NCBI RefSeq assembly: GCF_029961155.1 | Contig: NZ_JASBRH010000006.1 | Location: 1 to 64,000, forward strand | Reading direction: 5' to 3' | Length of the DNA stretch: 64,000 bases | DNA from: Pontibacterium granulatum | GTDB taxonomy: Bacteria > Pseudomonadota > Gammaproteobacteria > Pseudomonadales > Balneatricaceae | Part shown: positions 53,461 to 64,000 of the stretch, in pieces | How the letters are laid out: the number at the start of each line of letters is the position of its first letter | Position numbering within the stretch: position 1 is the stretch's first letter | Notes under the pieces: model-generated | What the model was told of the DNA's origin: nothing | What the model saw: only the letters and a program-made list of their open reading frames with translations | The model's database searches: none | Program-made: the position numbers and the translations under genes

Positions 53461-54492
53461 ATGAAAAAGTTTCTCTGCGCTCTGGCCGCTGTATGGCTGC
53501 TGGTAAGTACACCAGCACACGCCAATGCCCGAAAGGATGTATTACAACTCAGGGAAGACAGGCCGCAGGAATATGTGGTGGTGAAGGGCGATACCCTCTG
53601 GGATATCTCTGCCCGTTTTCTGGAAAGTCCGTGGCGCTGGCCGGAAGTCTGGGATATGAATGTGGAGATCCACAACCCGCATCTGATCTATCCTGGCGAT
53701 ATCATCTACCTGGTCTGGGAAAACGGCAAACCGAAGCTGAAAGTGCGTCGTGGTATGCGCAAGCTCAGCCCGACCGCCCGTGCTGAGCCGCTGGATCGTG
53801 CCATCCCGGCGATTCCGCTGAAAGATATCCTCAGCTTCCTGGAAGAGACCCGTGTCATCGACCGCGAGCGTTTCGAACAGGCGCCTTATGTACTGGCAGG
53901 CAAGAACCAGCGACTGATCGCCGGTGCCGGAGATCGCATCTACGCGCGCGGTGAGTTGCTGGAAGAATTGCCTCGCCAGGCGGTGTACCGCGCGACCAAT
54001 GAATACGTGGATCCGGATACCGAAGAGGCGCTGGGTTATGAGCTGACCAAGGTTTCCGACGTGACCGTGATAGCGGAAAATGATGATGTGATCAGCCTGA
54101 ACGTGAACCGCTCTATTCTGGAAACCCGTACCCTCGACCGGGTTATTCCGGCAGATGAGGAACGTATCCAGTCTGTGTTCTATCCTAAACCGTCGCCGGA
54201 AGCGCTGACCGGTAAAATCCTCTCCGTGCTGGGAGCGGTGAATGACGGTGGCCAGTTTGATGTGGTGGCCCTGAACCGGGGTGTCCGCGAGGGGATGGAG
54301 GCCGGTCATGTGTTTGCGATCTACCGTACTGGGGAAACTGTGGTGGACCCGGTCACCAAGGAGAAGATCTCGCTACCGGCTGAGCGCTCCGGGGTGTTGA
54401 TGGTATTCAAGACCTTCGAGAAGGTGTCTTACGGTCTGGTGATGATGAGTACCAATGTGGTGTCCGTGGGCGACGAGATCCGAGAACCCTGA
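53461..54492 (+). CDS. LysM-domain peptidoglycan-binding protein
   Basis: Exported protein of 343 residues. The start at 53461 has an AAAGGACAC ribosome-binding site and gives a proper signal peptide (MKKFLCALAAVWLLVSTPAHA). One LysM domain covers about 37-85 (EYVVVKGDTLWDIS to PGDIIYL). The rest is an uncharacterised beta-rich region. This protein is regularly encoded just upstream of dprA in gammaproteobacteria; its function is not established. Confidence 0.9.
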   Translation: MKKFLCALAAVWLLVSTPAHANARKDVLQLREDRPQEYVVVKGDTLWDISARFLESPWRWPEVWDMNVEIHNPHLIYPGDIIYLVWENGKPKLKVRRGMRKLSPTARAEPLDRAIPAIPLKDILSFLEETRVIDRERFEQAPYVLAGKNQRLIAGAGDRIYARGELLEELPRQAVYRATNEYVDPDTEEALGYELTKVSDVTVIAENDDVISLNVNRSILETRTLDRVIPADEERIQSVFYPKPSPEALTGKILSVLGAVNDGGQFDVVALNRGVREGMEAGHVFAIYRTGETVVDPVTKEKISLPAERSGVLMVFKTFEKVSYGLVMMSTNVVSVGDEIREP

Positions 54493-54514
54493 ATACTTAA
54501 CGAAATAAACAAGA

Positions 54515-54541
54515 TTGGAGCCGCACTGTAAGCGGCTCCAA
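54515..54541 (+). repeat. Hairpin between the LysM gene and dprA
   Basis: TTGGAGCCGC / GCGGCTCCAA form a perfect 10-bp stem around ACTGTAA. No T-run follows. It could terminate weakly or protect the upstream mRNA; dprA starts 22 bp later. Confidence 0.7.
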
Positions 54542-54562
54542 GCGATTAACAAGGAAGGCATT

Positions 54563-55672
54563 ATGCAAAGTGATCCGATGGAGTGGGTCGCCCTATCTGC
54601 CCTGCCACGTGTGGGGGCGGCGACAATCAAACGTTTGCTGGACGAAGGCTGGACGCCTGAGCGGGTACTCAAGGCCAGTGACGCCGATTGGGAGTGGTTG
54701 GGCTTCAATTTCCTGGCACGCCAGAACCTGCAGCAGTACCAGCAGAACCGCGGTCCGATGCGGGAGCTGCAGTTGCAGGTGCGGGAGTGGCTGCGTACCC
54801 CGGATACCCAACTGCTGACTCTTGATAGCCCTGACTACCCTGCCCTGCTGAAACAGATCACCGATCCGCCACCGATTCTGTATGTGCGTGGTGATGTCGA
54901 TGTCCTGCACCTGCCCCAGATCGCGATGGTGGGCAGTCGTAACGCCAGCCGCGCGGGTGTAATGCATTCCGGTGAATTTGCCACGGCCTTGAGTAAGACG
55001 GGGCTGATTGTGACCTCGGGTATGGCCCACGGCATCGATGGTGCTGCACACCTGGCAGCCGTTAAGCTGAATAAACCCACGGTTGCCGTGTTTGGCACCG
55101 GCGCGGATGTGCTCTATCCGGCACGGCACAGCGTGCTGGCGGCACAGATCCTGGAGACCGGTGGTGCCTGGGTGAGTGAACTGCCACCGGGAACCGGCCC
55201 GTTGGGACACAACTTCCCACGCCGTAACCGCATTATCAGTGGGCTGAGTGCCGGCGTGCTGGTGGTGGAGGCTGCGCCGCGCAGTGGTTCGTTGATTACG
55301 GCCCGCCAGGCTCTGGAGCAGGGACGGGAAGTGTTTGCCCTGCCGGGATCTCTCAATAACCCGCTGAGTCAGGGCTGTCATGCATTGATCCGCGAAGGTG
55401 GTCAATTGGTTTCAACCGTTGACCATATTCTGGAACAGCTGGCGCCGATGCTGGGCGCTTACGAATCCCCGCAGGTCGAAGAGAAGGCGCTGCCAGTGGA
55501 TCTGTCGGCGCAGGAGCATAACCTGTTGCAGGCGCTGGGATTTGAGCAGGTGTCGATGGATCAGTTGGTATCCCTTACCGGGATCGGTGTGGCGGACCTC
55601 AATGTAATGTTGATTTCGCTGGAGCTGAAAGGCCTGATCGAAAACAGCGGTGATGGTTACTGCCGGATCTGA
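54563..55672 (+). CDS. dprA: DNA-processing protein DprA (Smf)
   Basis: Loads RecA on incoming single-stranded DNA during natural transformation. The 369 residues run from a start at 54563 with an AAGGAAGG ribosome-binding site. An N-terminal helical SAM-like part is followed by the Rossmann domain with VGSRNASRAG, TSGMAHGIDGAAH and SGSLITARQALEQGR. The C-terminal winged helix is present (about 305-365). Confidence 0.97.
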   Translation: MQSDPMEWVALSALPRVGAATIKRLLDEGWTPERVLKASDADWEWLGFNFLARQNLQQYQQNRGPMRELQLQVREWLRTPDTQLLTLDSPDYPALLKQITDPPPILYVRGDVDVLHLPQIAMVGSRNASRAGVMHSGEFATALSKTGLIVTSGMAHGIDGAAHLAAVKLNKPTVAVFGTGADVLYPARHSVLAAQILETGGAWVSELPPGTGPLGHNFPRRNRIISGLSAGVLVVEAAPRSGSLITARQALEQGREVFALPGSLNNPLSQGCHALIREGGQLVSTVDHILEQLAPMLGAYESPQVEEKALPVDLSAQEHNLLQALGFEQVSMDQLVSLTGIGVADLNVMLISLELKGLIENSGDGYCRI

Positions 55673-55947
55673 CATTGGCAAAACCTGAAAACCCGCTCCA
55701 TAAACGGGTAGAGGAGCCGGTTGCTCTGGCCTGAGCAAGCCTGCGGCACTGGCCGGAAGCGGGCTTGCAAGCTGTGCGTTGAACGTTTAGTGTTCCGTTC
55801 AGCGTCCAGGCCTGATAAGAGGTAGCCGGTGATCTCCGGTGTTATCCAAACACCGTCCGAGAGTTGATACCCAAGCTGTTCAAGGCTGCCCCTCATTTAG
55901 ACAGGTGGACAGGACGTTGGTACACGCAGTGTTGGGACGGCAGAGTA

Positions 55948-57467
<1,520 letters not shown>

Positions 57468-57468
57468 G

Positions 57469-58296
57469 ATGAGCGACCGCTACGCGGTATTCGGCAACCC
57501 GATCAAGCATTCAAAATCACCGCAGATCCACACCGCGTTCGCCGCGCAGACCACACAAGCGTTGAGCTACGACGCGATCTGCGTGGAGGAAGGCGGGTTT
57601 CCTGAGGCTGTGGATAACTTTCTACAAGGTGAAGGCAAAGGCCTGAACATCACCATCCCGTTCAAGCAGGAAGCCTGGCAGATGGCCGAGCAGCGCTCCG
57701 CCCGTGCAGAGCTGGCCGGTGCGGTGAATACCTTGTACCGTAACGCCGAAGGCCAGCTTTGTGGTGACAACACCGACGGCGTGGGCATGGTGCGCGACAT
57801 TGTGGAGAACAACGGCGGCACCATTACCGGTGCCGATGTACTGATTCTGGGCGCCGGAGGCGCTGTGCGTGGTGTACTGCAGCCGGTGCTGGAGCAGAAA
57901 CCGCGTCGTGTGGTCATCGCCAACCGTACCGCGTCCAAGGCGGAAGACCTGGCTGCGGTGGTGGCGGACCTGGGTGACGTGGTCGGTTGTGGTTTTGATG
58001 CCCTGTCCGGCAAGCAGTTTGACCTGGTGATCAACGGCACGGCAGCCAGCCTGCAGGGTGAAGTCCCTCCCCTGCCGGATGACCTGCTGAAAAGCGGTGC
58101 CTGGTGCTACGACATGATGTACGGTGCCGACGTCACCGCATTCTGCCAGTGGGCGACCGAACACGGTGCGGAACAGGCGATCGACGGCCTGGGTATGCTG
58201 GTGGAACAGGCCGCAGAATCGTTCTACATCTGGCGTGGTGTTCGCCCTGAGACGGCCACCGTGATCGCCACCCTGCGTGCTGCGCTAACCCCTTGA
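57469..58296 (+). CDS. aroE: Shikimate dehydrogenase (NADP+)
   Basis: Reduces 3-dehydroshikimate to shikimate in aromatic amino-acid synthesis. The 275 residues include NPIKHSKSPQIH, the catalytic Lys in NITIPFK, the catalytic Asp in GDNTDGVG, and the Rossmann loop LGAGGAVRGV with the NADP-binding NRTASKA. Confidence 0.98.
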   Translation: MSDRYAVFGNPIKHSKSPQIHTAFAAQTTQALSYDAICVEEGGFPEAVDNFLQGEGKGLNITIPFKQEAWQMAEQRSARAELAGAVNTLYRNAEGQLCGDNTDGVGMVRDIVENNGGTITGADVLILGAGGAVRGVLQPVLEQKPRRVVIANRTASKAEDLAAVVADLGDVVGCGFDALSGKQFDLVINGTAASLQGEVPPLPDDLLKSGAWCYDMMYGADVTAFCQWATEHGAEQAIDGLGMLVEQAAESFYIWRGVRPETATVIATLRAALTP

Positions 58297-58422
58297 TTTA
58301 AAGGCTTCAAACCAAAGTTTAGTATTCAGGTCCAGCTTGCGAATATGCACGTTGCGGCGTATAACTAGTTGTACACTCCTGCCATTGCGGTGGGCCCGCT
58401 TAGCTGATTGTGGGGATGTCAC

Positions 58423-60792
58423 ATGGAACTGGATACTAAGCTTAACCCGACCGATCTGTACCGCATTTGCGACCCCGACCTTCTGCCTTTTAAGACCACC
58501 GAAACGCTGGAGCCCTTCAGCGGATTCTTTGGTCAGGAACGCGCCATAGAGGCGATGGAGTTTGGTGTCGGTATGCACCGACCCGGCTACAACCTCTTTG
58601 TGATGGGCAACCCCCATACCGGCCGTTTCTCCTTTGCCATGGACAGCCTGAAAACGGTTGCCAAGAAAGAGCGCAAGCCCACCGACTGGATTTACCTCAA
58701 CAACCTCGAGGATCGTCGTCACCCGATTGCACAGCAGTTTCCCGCAGGTAAGGCGCAGCGGTTCGAACGCGATATCAAAAACCTGCTCGAAGCGATCATG
58801 GCGGAGCTACCTGCCGCATTTGAGAATCCTGCTTATCAACGTAAAAAAGCCACCATCGAGCGAGGCTTTAACCGCCTGTACGACCAGGCCATCGAAACCG
58901 TTGACCGTCGTGCCCGTGAGCACAGTATCGCGATCTATCGCGATGCCGGTACGATCGGATTTACACCGGTCGCCGAGGGGCAGGCGATGGATGAAGCGGC
59001 CTTCTCCCAACTGCCTGAAGAGGTTCGTGACGCCTTTACCCGCGCCATCTCGGAGTTGGAGGAGTATCTCAATGATTGCCTGACCGAGTTGCCGCAATGG
59101 CGCCGGGAAGCGGCCGACAAGATGAAATATCTGGACCGTGATACCGCCCGAGCTGCAGTAGCCCCCCTGATTCAGCCGTTGAAAGAGAAATACAGCAACA
59201 TCCACGGTGTATCCTACTATCTGGATCAGCTGGAAAATTCGCTGGTTAAAAACAGCGCTGATCTGGTGGGTGATGACAAGCTCGAACCGCGCAGTGATGC
59301 CAGTCGCCGTAGCTATATGGAAGAGACCTACGGTGTGAATATGCTGGTGGATAACGGGAAAATCAAAGGTGCACCGGTGGTGCACGAGTCCCACCCCACC
59401 TACGAGAACCTGTTCGGTCGCGTGGAATACAGCTCCGATATGGGGGCACTGATCACCAACTATCAACTGATCCGTCCCGGAGCCCTGCACCAGGCCAATG
59501 GTGGTTACCTGGTGCTGGAAGCGGAAAAGCTGCTGGAGCAACCGTTTGTTTACTCTGCACTGAAACGCGCCCTGAAATCCCACGAGATACGTATCGAAAG
59601 CCCGGCCAGTGAACTGACCGGCATCAGCACCATTACCCTGAATCCTAAGGCGATTCCGTTGCACGTGAAAGTGGTCCTGATCGGCAGCCGTGATATCTAC
59701 TACCTGCTGCAGGAACTGGATCACGACTTTGAAAAGATGTTTCGTGTTGTCGTGGATTTCGACGAAGATGTAGGCCGTTCCCCGCAATCGATCCGCAACT
59801 ATGCCCGCCTGATGAAGACATTGGCGAATGAAGAGCACCTGGCTCCCCTGACCCGCAATGCCGTGGCACGGTTGGTGGAACACAGCTCGCGCCTGTCACA
59901 GGACCAGGAGTTGCTCTCTGCGCATATTGGCGAGTTGGTCGACCTGCTCTGCGAGGCTGACTTCAAGCGCGCCAAGACCGGTGATAAAGCTATCGAAGCC
60001 AAGCACGTGGAGATGGCGCTGGATGCCAAAGAGCGCCGCACCTCTCGTCTGTCGGAGAAGATACGCGACAGTATTCTGAATGAAACCGTGCTGATCGATA
60101 CCACGGGTCAGGCGGTGGGTAAATCCAACGGCCTGACGGTGCTGCAGGTGGGGGATGTTTCCTTTGGTACCCCTGCGCGCATCACCGCGACGGTTCATCC
60201 GGGTAACCGTGGGATTGTGGATATCGAGCGCGAAGTGACGCTGGGGCAGCCGATCCACTCCAAGGGGGTACTGATCCTCTCCGGTTATCTGGGGCACCAG
60301 TACGCGCAGGATTTCCCGCTGACGCTGTCAGCCAGCATCGCCCTGGAGCAGTCCTACGGGTATGTGGACGGTGACAGCGCCTCGATGGCAGAGATCTGTA
60401 CACTGATCTCTGCCCTGACTCATATTCCGATCAATCAGCAGTTTGCCATCACCGGCTCGATCAACCAGTACGGTGAGGTGCAGGCGATTGGCGGGGTAAA
60501 CGAAAAGATTGAAGGCTTCTTCCAGCTGTGTCAGTGGCGTGGACTGACGGGAGAACAGGGCGTTGTTATTCCACGCGCGAACGTACGTAATCTGATGCTC
60601 AAGAAGGAAGTAGTGGATGCCGTGGCAGAGGGACTGTTCCACGTGCACGCCGTATCCAGTGTTGACCAGTGTCTTGAGATTTTAATGGGAAGGAAAGCAG
60701 GCAGCCGTAAGGAAGACGGCAGTTTCACCCAGCGCAGTGTGAACCACAAAGTTGTGTTGCGCCTGCGGGAGCTTGCTAAAGCGAAGGCGTAA
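58423..60792 (+). CDS. Lon-family ATP-dependent protease (LonB/AAA_32 type)
   Basis: Cytoplasmic protease, 789 residues. The N-terminal half is an AAA_32-type ATPase; its P-loop reads GNPHTGRFS, with Arg in place of the usual Lys. The C-terminal Lon protease domain has the Ser-Lys dyad: Ser652 in GDSASM and Lys695 in GGVNEKIEGF. The ATG at 58423 is preferred over a TTG five codons upstream. A further gene follows 13 bp downstream. Substrates are unknown. Confidence 0.9.
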   Translation: MELDTKLNPTDLYRICDPDLLPFKTTETLEPFSGFFGQERAIEAMEFGVGMHRPGYNLFVMGNPHTGRFSFAMDSLKTVAKKERKPTDWIYLNNLEDRRHPIAQQFPAGKAQRFERDIKNLLEAIMAELPAAFENPAYQRKKATIERGFNRLYDQAIETVDRRAREHSIAIYRDAGTIGFTPVAEGQAMDEAAFSQLPEEVRDAFTRAISELEEYLNDCLTELPQWRREAADKMKYLDRDTARAAVAPLIQPLKEKYSNIHGVSYYLDQLENSLVKNSADLVGDDKLEPRSDASRRSYMEETYGVNMLVDNGKIKGAPVVHESHPTYENLFGRVEYSSDMGALITNYQLIRPGALHQANGGYLVLEAEKLLEQPFVYSALKRALKSHEIRIESPASELTGISTITLNPKAIPLHVKVVLIGSRDIYYLLQELDHDFEKMFRVVVDFDEDVGRSPQSIRNYARLMKTLANEEHLAPLTRNAVARLVEHSSRLSQDQELLSAHIGELVDLLCEADFKRAKTGDKAIEAKHVEMALDAKERRTSRLSEKIRDSILNETVLIDTTGQAVGKSNGLTVLQVGDVSFGTPARITATVHPGNRGIVDIEREVTLGQPIHSKGVLILSGYLGHQYAQDFPLTLSASIALEQSYGYVDGDSASMAEICTLISALTHIPINQQFAITGSINQYGEVQAIGGVNEKIEGFFQLCQWRGLTGEQGVVIPRANVRNLMLKKEVVDAVAEGLFHVHAVSSVDQCLEILMGRKAGSRKEDGSFTQRSVNHKVVLRLRELAKAKA

Positions 60793-60805
60793 GACAGGGA
60801 ATCTA

Positions 60806-63010
60806 ATGAAACAGGAAGTACAACACTCGGACATGCTCGCCGTCCTGGCGGGCATGGCGGCCGACTGTTTTTCTTATGACGACTTTGAACAGGTCATCGG
60901 GCGCACACTGGCCTCCCTGGGGGAAACCCTTGGGGTGAGCCATACCTCGCTGTATGACTGCGCTCATGACGCTCAGGGCACATGCCGGATGGCGCTGCGT
61001 GGTTGTTGGTTTGATGAATCCGACGGAGTCGGCAACGTAGAGTTTGATTTCAGCGGCGATGCGGCAAAAGATTGGCTGGATCTGCTCAATCAAGGCAACA
61101 GCGTCCGTCTCGGCCGGGCACAACTGAGTGCTCTGCTAAGTGGACAGGTCCACGAGTTGGAATCCCTGCTGATGATCCCGCTCAGTCCGGGTAGTGAGTG
61201 TTGTCAGGGATTAATGCTGTTTGCCGACCGTGATCAGCAAAACTGGTCGTCGATGACCCAGGACGTGCTGAAGGTGGCGGCAGAGCTGCTTAGCACCGCG
61301 ATGGGCAATGAAAAACGGATGCTCGATCATCAGCTGGCGACAGCCGTCTTTGACAAGGCGTCCGAGGGCATCATGGTGACCGACGAGCGTGGCCAGATTC
61401 TCAGTGTGAACCCGGCCTTTACCAATATCACCGGCTACAGCCTGCGTGAATGTCTGGGTAAGAGCCCGGCGATTCTGAAATCCGGTCGCCATGACGAGGA
61501 GTTCTACTCCCGCATGTGGCAGCAGTTGCAGGTAAACGGGCAGTGGCAGGGTGAAGTCTGGAACCGCCGCAAGAATGGTGAACTCTACCCGGAATGGCTC
61601 TCCATCTCAGCCCTGCCGGATGCTCAGGGCAAACCCCACCGCTACATCGGCATTCTGTCGGATATCACCTCTTTGAAGCGGGCTCACGCCCAGGTCGAGC
61701 ATCTGGCGATGCATGACCCGCTCACGGGCCTGCCCAACCGCCGCATGTTTATGGAGAACCTGGAGCGGTTGATGGCTCATGCTCAGCGCAGCGGTCAGCT
61801 GCTGGCGTTGTTGTTCATCGATCTGGACGGTTTCAAACTGGTGAATGACAGTCTGGGACACCATGTAGGGGACCGTTTGCTGCAGTCGGTGGCCACCTGC
61901 CTCAAGTCTCAGCTGCGAGCTGACGATCTTCTGGCCCGGATGGGCGGCGACGAATTTGTGCTGTTGGTGAACGGCTATGAAACCCCCGATCAGCTGGCGA
62001 AAATTGCCAACAAGATCCTGTATGTGCTGCAGCACCAGGATGGGCAGGCCAGTGGCCGGATTGAGATCGGTGCCAGTATCGGTATCGCCCTGTATCCGGA
62101 GAATGCGGGCGATGGTGACCAGCTGATCCGCAATGCCGACATGGCGATGTACCGGGCCAAAGAGAACGGTAAAAACCAGTATCACTTCTACGAAACCAAA
62201 TTGTCGGACGAGGTGGTGCGTCGTTACGTGTTGGAGCGGGAGCTGCGGGTGGCCCTGGAGGAGGAGCAGCTTGAGGTGTATTACCAGCCGCAGCTGAATA
62301 TCGACGGCACCGCGCTGGTGGGGGTGGAGGCGCTGGTGCGCTGGCCTCACCCTGAGCGTGGCGTCCTGCCGCCGTGTGAATTCCTGCCGGTGGCGATGAG
62401 CAGCGGTCTGGCCTATCCGCTGTTTAAGGTGGTGTTCCTGCAGGTATGCCGCTTTATTACCCTGATGGATAAACAGGGTGTGGAGATTCCGAAGGTGGCG
62501 ATCAACATCGCCGGTATCGAGCTGATCACCAACGGTTGTTGTAACCTGATCATCGATTCCCTGCGCAGTTTTGGTATCGATCCACGTCGGGTGGAGTTTG
62601 AGGTCACCGAAACTCTGCTGATGCACTCCCTGGATGACCTGGCCGAGGTGCTGGAGCGATTGCGTAAGGAAGGTTTGCAGATCTCGATCGACGATTTCGG
62701 CACCGGCTACTCGTCCCTCTCCCGCTTGCGTGAGCTGCCGATTGATATGCTGAAGATCGATAAGAGCTTTGTACAGGGTATTGCCCAGGAGAGCAGTGAC
62801 GAGGCGATTGTGCGGGCGATCATCTCCATGGCCAACAGCCTGCAGCTGAAGGTGATTGCCGAGGGGATCGAAACCCACGGCCAACTCGATTTCCTGCGTG
62901 GCGAGGGCTGCGAGCTGATCCAGGGCTTCCTCTACGCCGAACCGATGAAGGGCGAGCGGCTGGCGGAACACATCGCTAACGCCAGCTATCAGCTGAAAAA
63001 GCACGATTAA
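60806..63010 (+). CDS. GAF-PAS-GGDEF-EAL c-di-GMP signalling protein
   Basis: Bifunctional-type c-di-GMP protein, 734 residues from the start at 60806 with a CAGGGA ribosome-binding site. A GAF-like region spans about 15-165 and a PAS about 175-295. GGDEF is intact (380-384), with IDLDGF (338-343) and an RxxD inhibitory site at 371-374 (RADD). EAL has EALVRW (508-513), EVTETL, DDFGTGYSSL, KIDKSF and VIAEGIET. Both activities are possible in principle. It follows the Lon-like gene by 13 bp. Confidence 0.93.
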   Translation: MKQEVQHSDMLAVLAGMAADCFSYDDFEQVIGRTLASLGETLGVSHTSLYDCAHDAQGTCRMALRGCWFDESDGVGNVEFDFSGDAAKDWLDLLNQGNSVRLGRAQLSALLSGQVHELESLLMIPLSPGSECCQGLMLFADRDQQNWSSMTQDVLKVAAELLSTAMGNEKRMLDHQLATAVFDKASEGIMVTDERGQILSVNPAFTNITGYSLRECLGKSPAILKSGRHDEEFYSRMWQQLQVNGQWQGEVWNRRKNGELYPEWLSISALPDAQGKPHRYIGILSDITSLKRAHAQVEHLAMHDPLTGLPNRRMFMENLERLMAHAQRSGQLLALLFIDLDGFKLVNDSLGHHVGDRLLQSVATCLKSQLRADDLLARMGGDEFVLLVNGYETPDQLAKIANKILYVLQHQDGQASGRIEIGASIGIALYPENAGDGDQLIRNADMAMYRAKENGKNQYHFYETKLSDEVVRRYVLERELRVALEEEQLEVYYQPQLNIDGTALVGVEALVRWPHPERGVLPPCEFLPVAMSSGLAYPLFKVVFLQVCRFITLMDKQGVEIPKVAINIAGIELITNGCCNLIIDSLRSFGIDPRRVEFEVTETLLMHSLDDLAEVLERLRKEGLQISIDDFGTGYSSLSRLRELPIDMLKIDKSFVQGIAQESSDEAIVRAIISMANSLQLKVIAEGIETHGQLDFLRGEGCELIQGFLYAEPMKGERLAEHIANASYQLKKHD

Positions 63011-63028
63011 GCGCGGCTTTAAAAACGC

Positions 63029-63056
63029 AAAAAAGGGACCTAAAGGTCCCTTTTTT
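63029..63056. terminator. Bidirectional terminator between convergent genes
   Basis: AAAAAAGGGACC / GGTCCCTTTTTT form a 12-bp stem with a TAAA loop. T-runs exist on both strands, between the GGDEF-EAL and DUF1513 genes. Confidence 0.93.
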
Positions 63057-63076
63057 CGTGGTGGTTCAGCCCAGGC

Positions 63077-64000
63077 TTAAACCAGCGTCATATGGTTATC
63101 CCAGGCCACCGACAGGTTGGCATCCAGCTTGATGCGCTGTCGTTTCTGGCTGGCCATATCAAAATGATACAGATGCCCGCTACCGGTGCTGATCAGGAAC
63201 TCGCCCGGCAGCAAAGTGGCTGCCAGGCCGCAACCGTCACGTGTTTTACACTGGCCCAGATACTGGTTATCCCGGCTATCCCAGAAAGTCACCAGGTCTC
63301 CCCGTGGTGAGGAGATCGCCGCGTAACGTCCGCTGGCATCAAACCGTGCGCTGCCGCAGTACTGCTTCATCGCACGGTTTACATGGTCGGGTGCATGTAA
63401 CAGCTGTAACGGCTCGCCACGCTGGTGCATCGCCACCAGAGGCACATCGTCGTATTTCGCACCCTGATACTGCAACGCGATTACGACCTTACCGGCAGCG
63501 TTCACATCCAGATGGCGAATCGACAACTGATGCAAGGGCGCAGGCGGCTGGACCTGTTCCAGCAGCTCGCCGCTGTGCAGATCGATGTAGGCCAGCGACG
63601 GTTGCATGCTGTCCAGGTTGAGCTTGTCACGGCCCTTGTCCGGGTGGGTCAGGATGCCACCGTTGGCAACGACCAGCGTTTTTGTATCCGCCATCAGTGC
63701 CAATTCGTGTGGGCCGATGCCGTAGGAGGGGTGATCGGCGACCTTGCTGAAACCCAGTTGGATATCACGCACGGTGATCCGCCCCTGCCCATCGGCGACG
63801 TTATTCTCGCAGCTGATCAGGTACTGCCCGTCCGGCGAGAAGATCGCATGGCCGTAAAAGTGGCGTTCCGTATCCGGTTCAACCTGCCGGATCAGCGTAC
63901 CGGTGTTGTAGTCCACTACGTCGATGAAGCGACCCGGACGGCGGGCCACGGCGGCCAGCCAGGGTTGTGTCGGGTGCAGAGCCACGTGGTGGGCACGCTG
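63077..64000 (-). CDS. DUF1513-family beta-propeller-like protein (5' end beyond window)
   Basis: Partial gene; the reading frame is open to the right edge, so the true start and any signal peptide lie outside. The visible 308 codons show repeated beta-strand units with HPTQPWLAAVARRPG, FSPDGQYLISCEN, GIGPHELAL and VVANGGILTHPDKGRDKLNL, typical of DUF1513. Members often lie beside imelysin iron-uptake genes; that context cannot be checked here. Confidence 0.85.
   Translation of the reverse strand, partial: QRAHHVALHPTQPWLAAVARRPGRFIDVVDYNTGTLIRQVEPDTERHFYGHAIFSPDGQYLISCENNVADGQGRITVRDIQLGFSKVADHPSYGIGPHELALMADTKTLVVANGGILTHPDKGRDKLNLDSMQPSLAYIDLHSGELLEQVQPPAPLHQLSIRHLDVNAAGKVVIALQYQGAKYDDVPLVAMHQRGEPLQLLHAPDHVNRAMKQYCGSARFDASGRYAAISSPRGDLVTFWDSRDNQYLGQCKTRDGCGLAATLLPGEFLISTGSGHLYHFDMASQKRQRIKLDANLSVAWDNHMTLV

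Noticed and set aside
59657-59672. parS-like sequence CGTTGCACGTGAAAGT inside the Lon-like gene
   Set aside because: It differs from the consensus at three positions, including the outer palindrome arms, and lies in coding sequence; probably chance.

Overview
The window is a chromosomal replication-origin region of a gammaproteobacterium. The gene order (atpCDGAHFEBI, parB-parA, rsmG-mnmG, a long non-coding gap, mnmE, yidC, rnpA, rpmH, then divergent dnaA-dnaN-recF-gyrB) is the classic origin neighbourhood. Together with glyQS, trkAH-rsmB-fmt-def and dprA-tsaC-hemF-aroE nearby, it points to a marine Oceanospirillales/Pseudomonadales-type bacterium. I cannot name the genus from sequence alone.

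Layout. 1-7,223: complete F1Fo ATP synthase operon on the minus strand, with a clear sigma70 promoter ahead of atpI. 7,426-11,642: parB, parA, rsmG, mnmG, closely packed on the minus strand. 11,643-12,729: 1.1 kb with no gene, an AT-rich stretch beside mnmG and several DnaA boxes; this is the best oriC candidate. 12,730-16,820: trxC-like thioredoxin, mnmE, yidC, rnpA and rpmH on the minus strand; yidD is missing from its usual slot. 16,821-17,297: rpmH/dnaA control region with a second group of DnaA boxes. 17,298-23,670: dnaA, dnaN, recF, gyrB on the plus strand.

23,676-28,672 is an accessory insert. It holds a two-gene restriction-modification system, in which a fused nuclease/methylase (BcgI-like) is paired with a two-TRD specificity subunit, and an IS5-family element whose transposase is broken by one amber codon. 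A short direct repeat derived from the gyrB terminator flanks the insert.

28,688-37,708: a GAF-GGDEF-EAL protein with a degenerate cyclase half, an Lrp-type regulator divergent from lysA, a cytoplasmic molybdopterin oxidoreductase and a polar amino-acid ABC transporter. 38,023-41,072: glyQS. 41,283-46,547: a beta-barrel protein, a LolA-like periplasmic protein, an RND/MMPL exporter and a TetR regulator, with matching palindromes upstream of both the exporter operon and tetR. 46,726-53,238: ytoQ-like gene, trkH, trkA, rsmB, fmt, def. 53,461-63,010: LysM protein, dprA, tsaC, hemF, aroE, a Lon-like protease and a second GGDEF-EAL protein. A DUF1513 gene runs off the right edge.

Two parS sites (one perfect, one with a single mismatch) lie in intergenic gaps at 32,742 and 41,202, about 20 and 29 kb from the proposed oriC, and complete a ParAB-parS segregation system. 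I found no rRNA, tRNA or CRISPR array.
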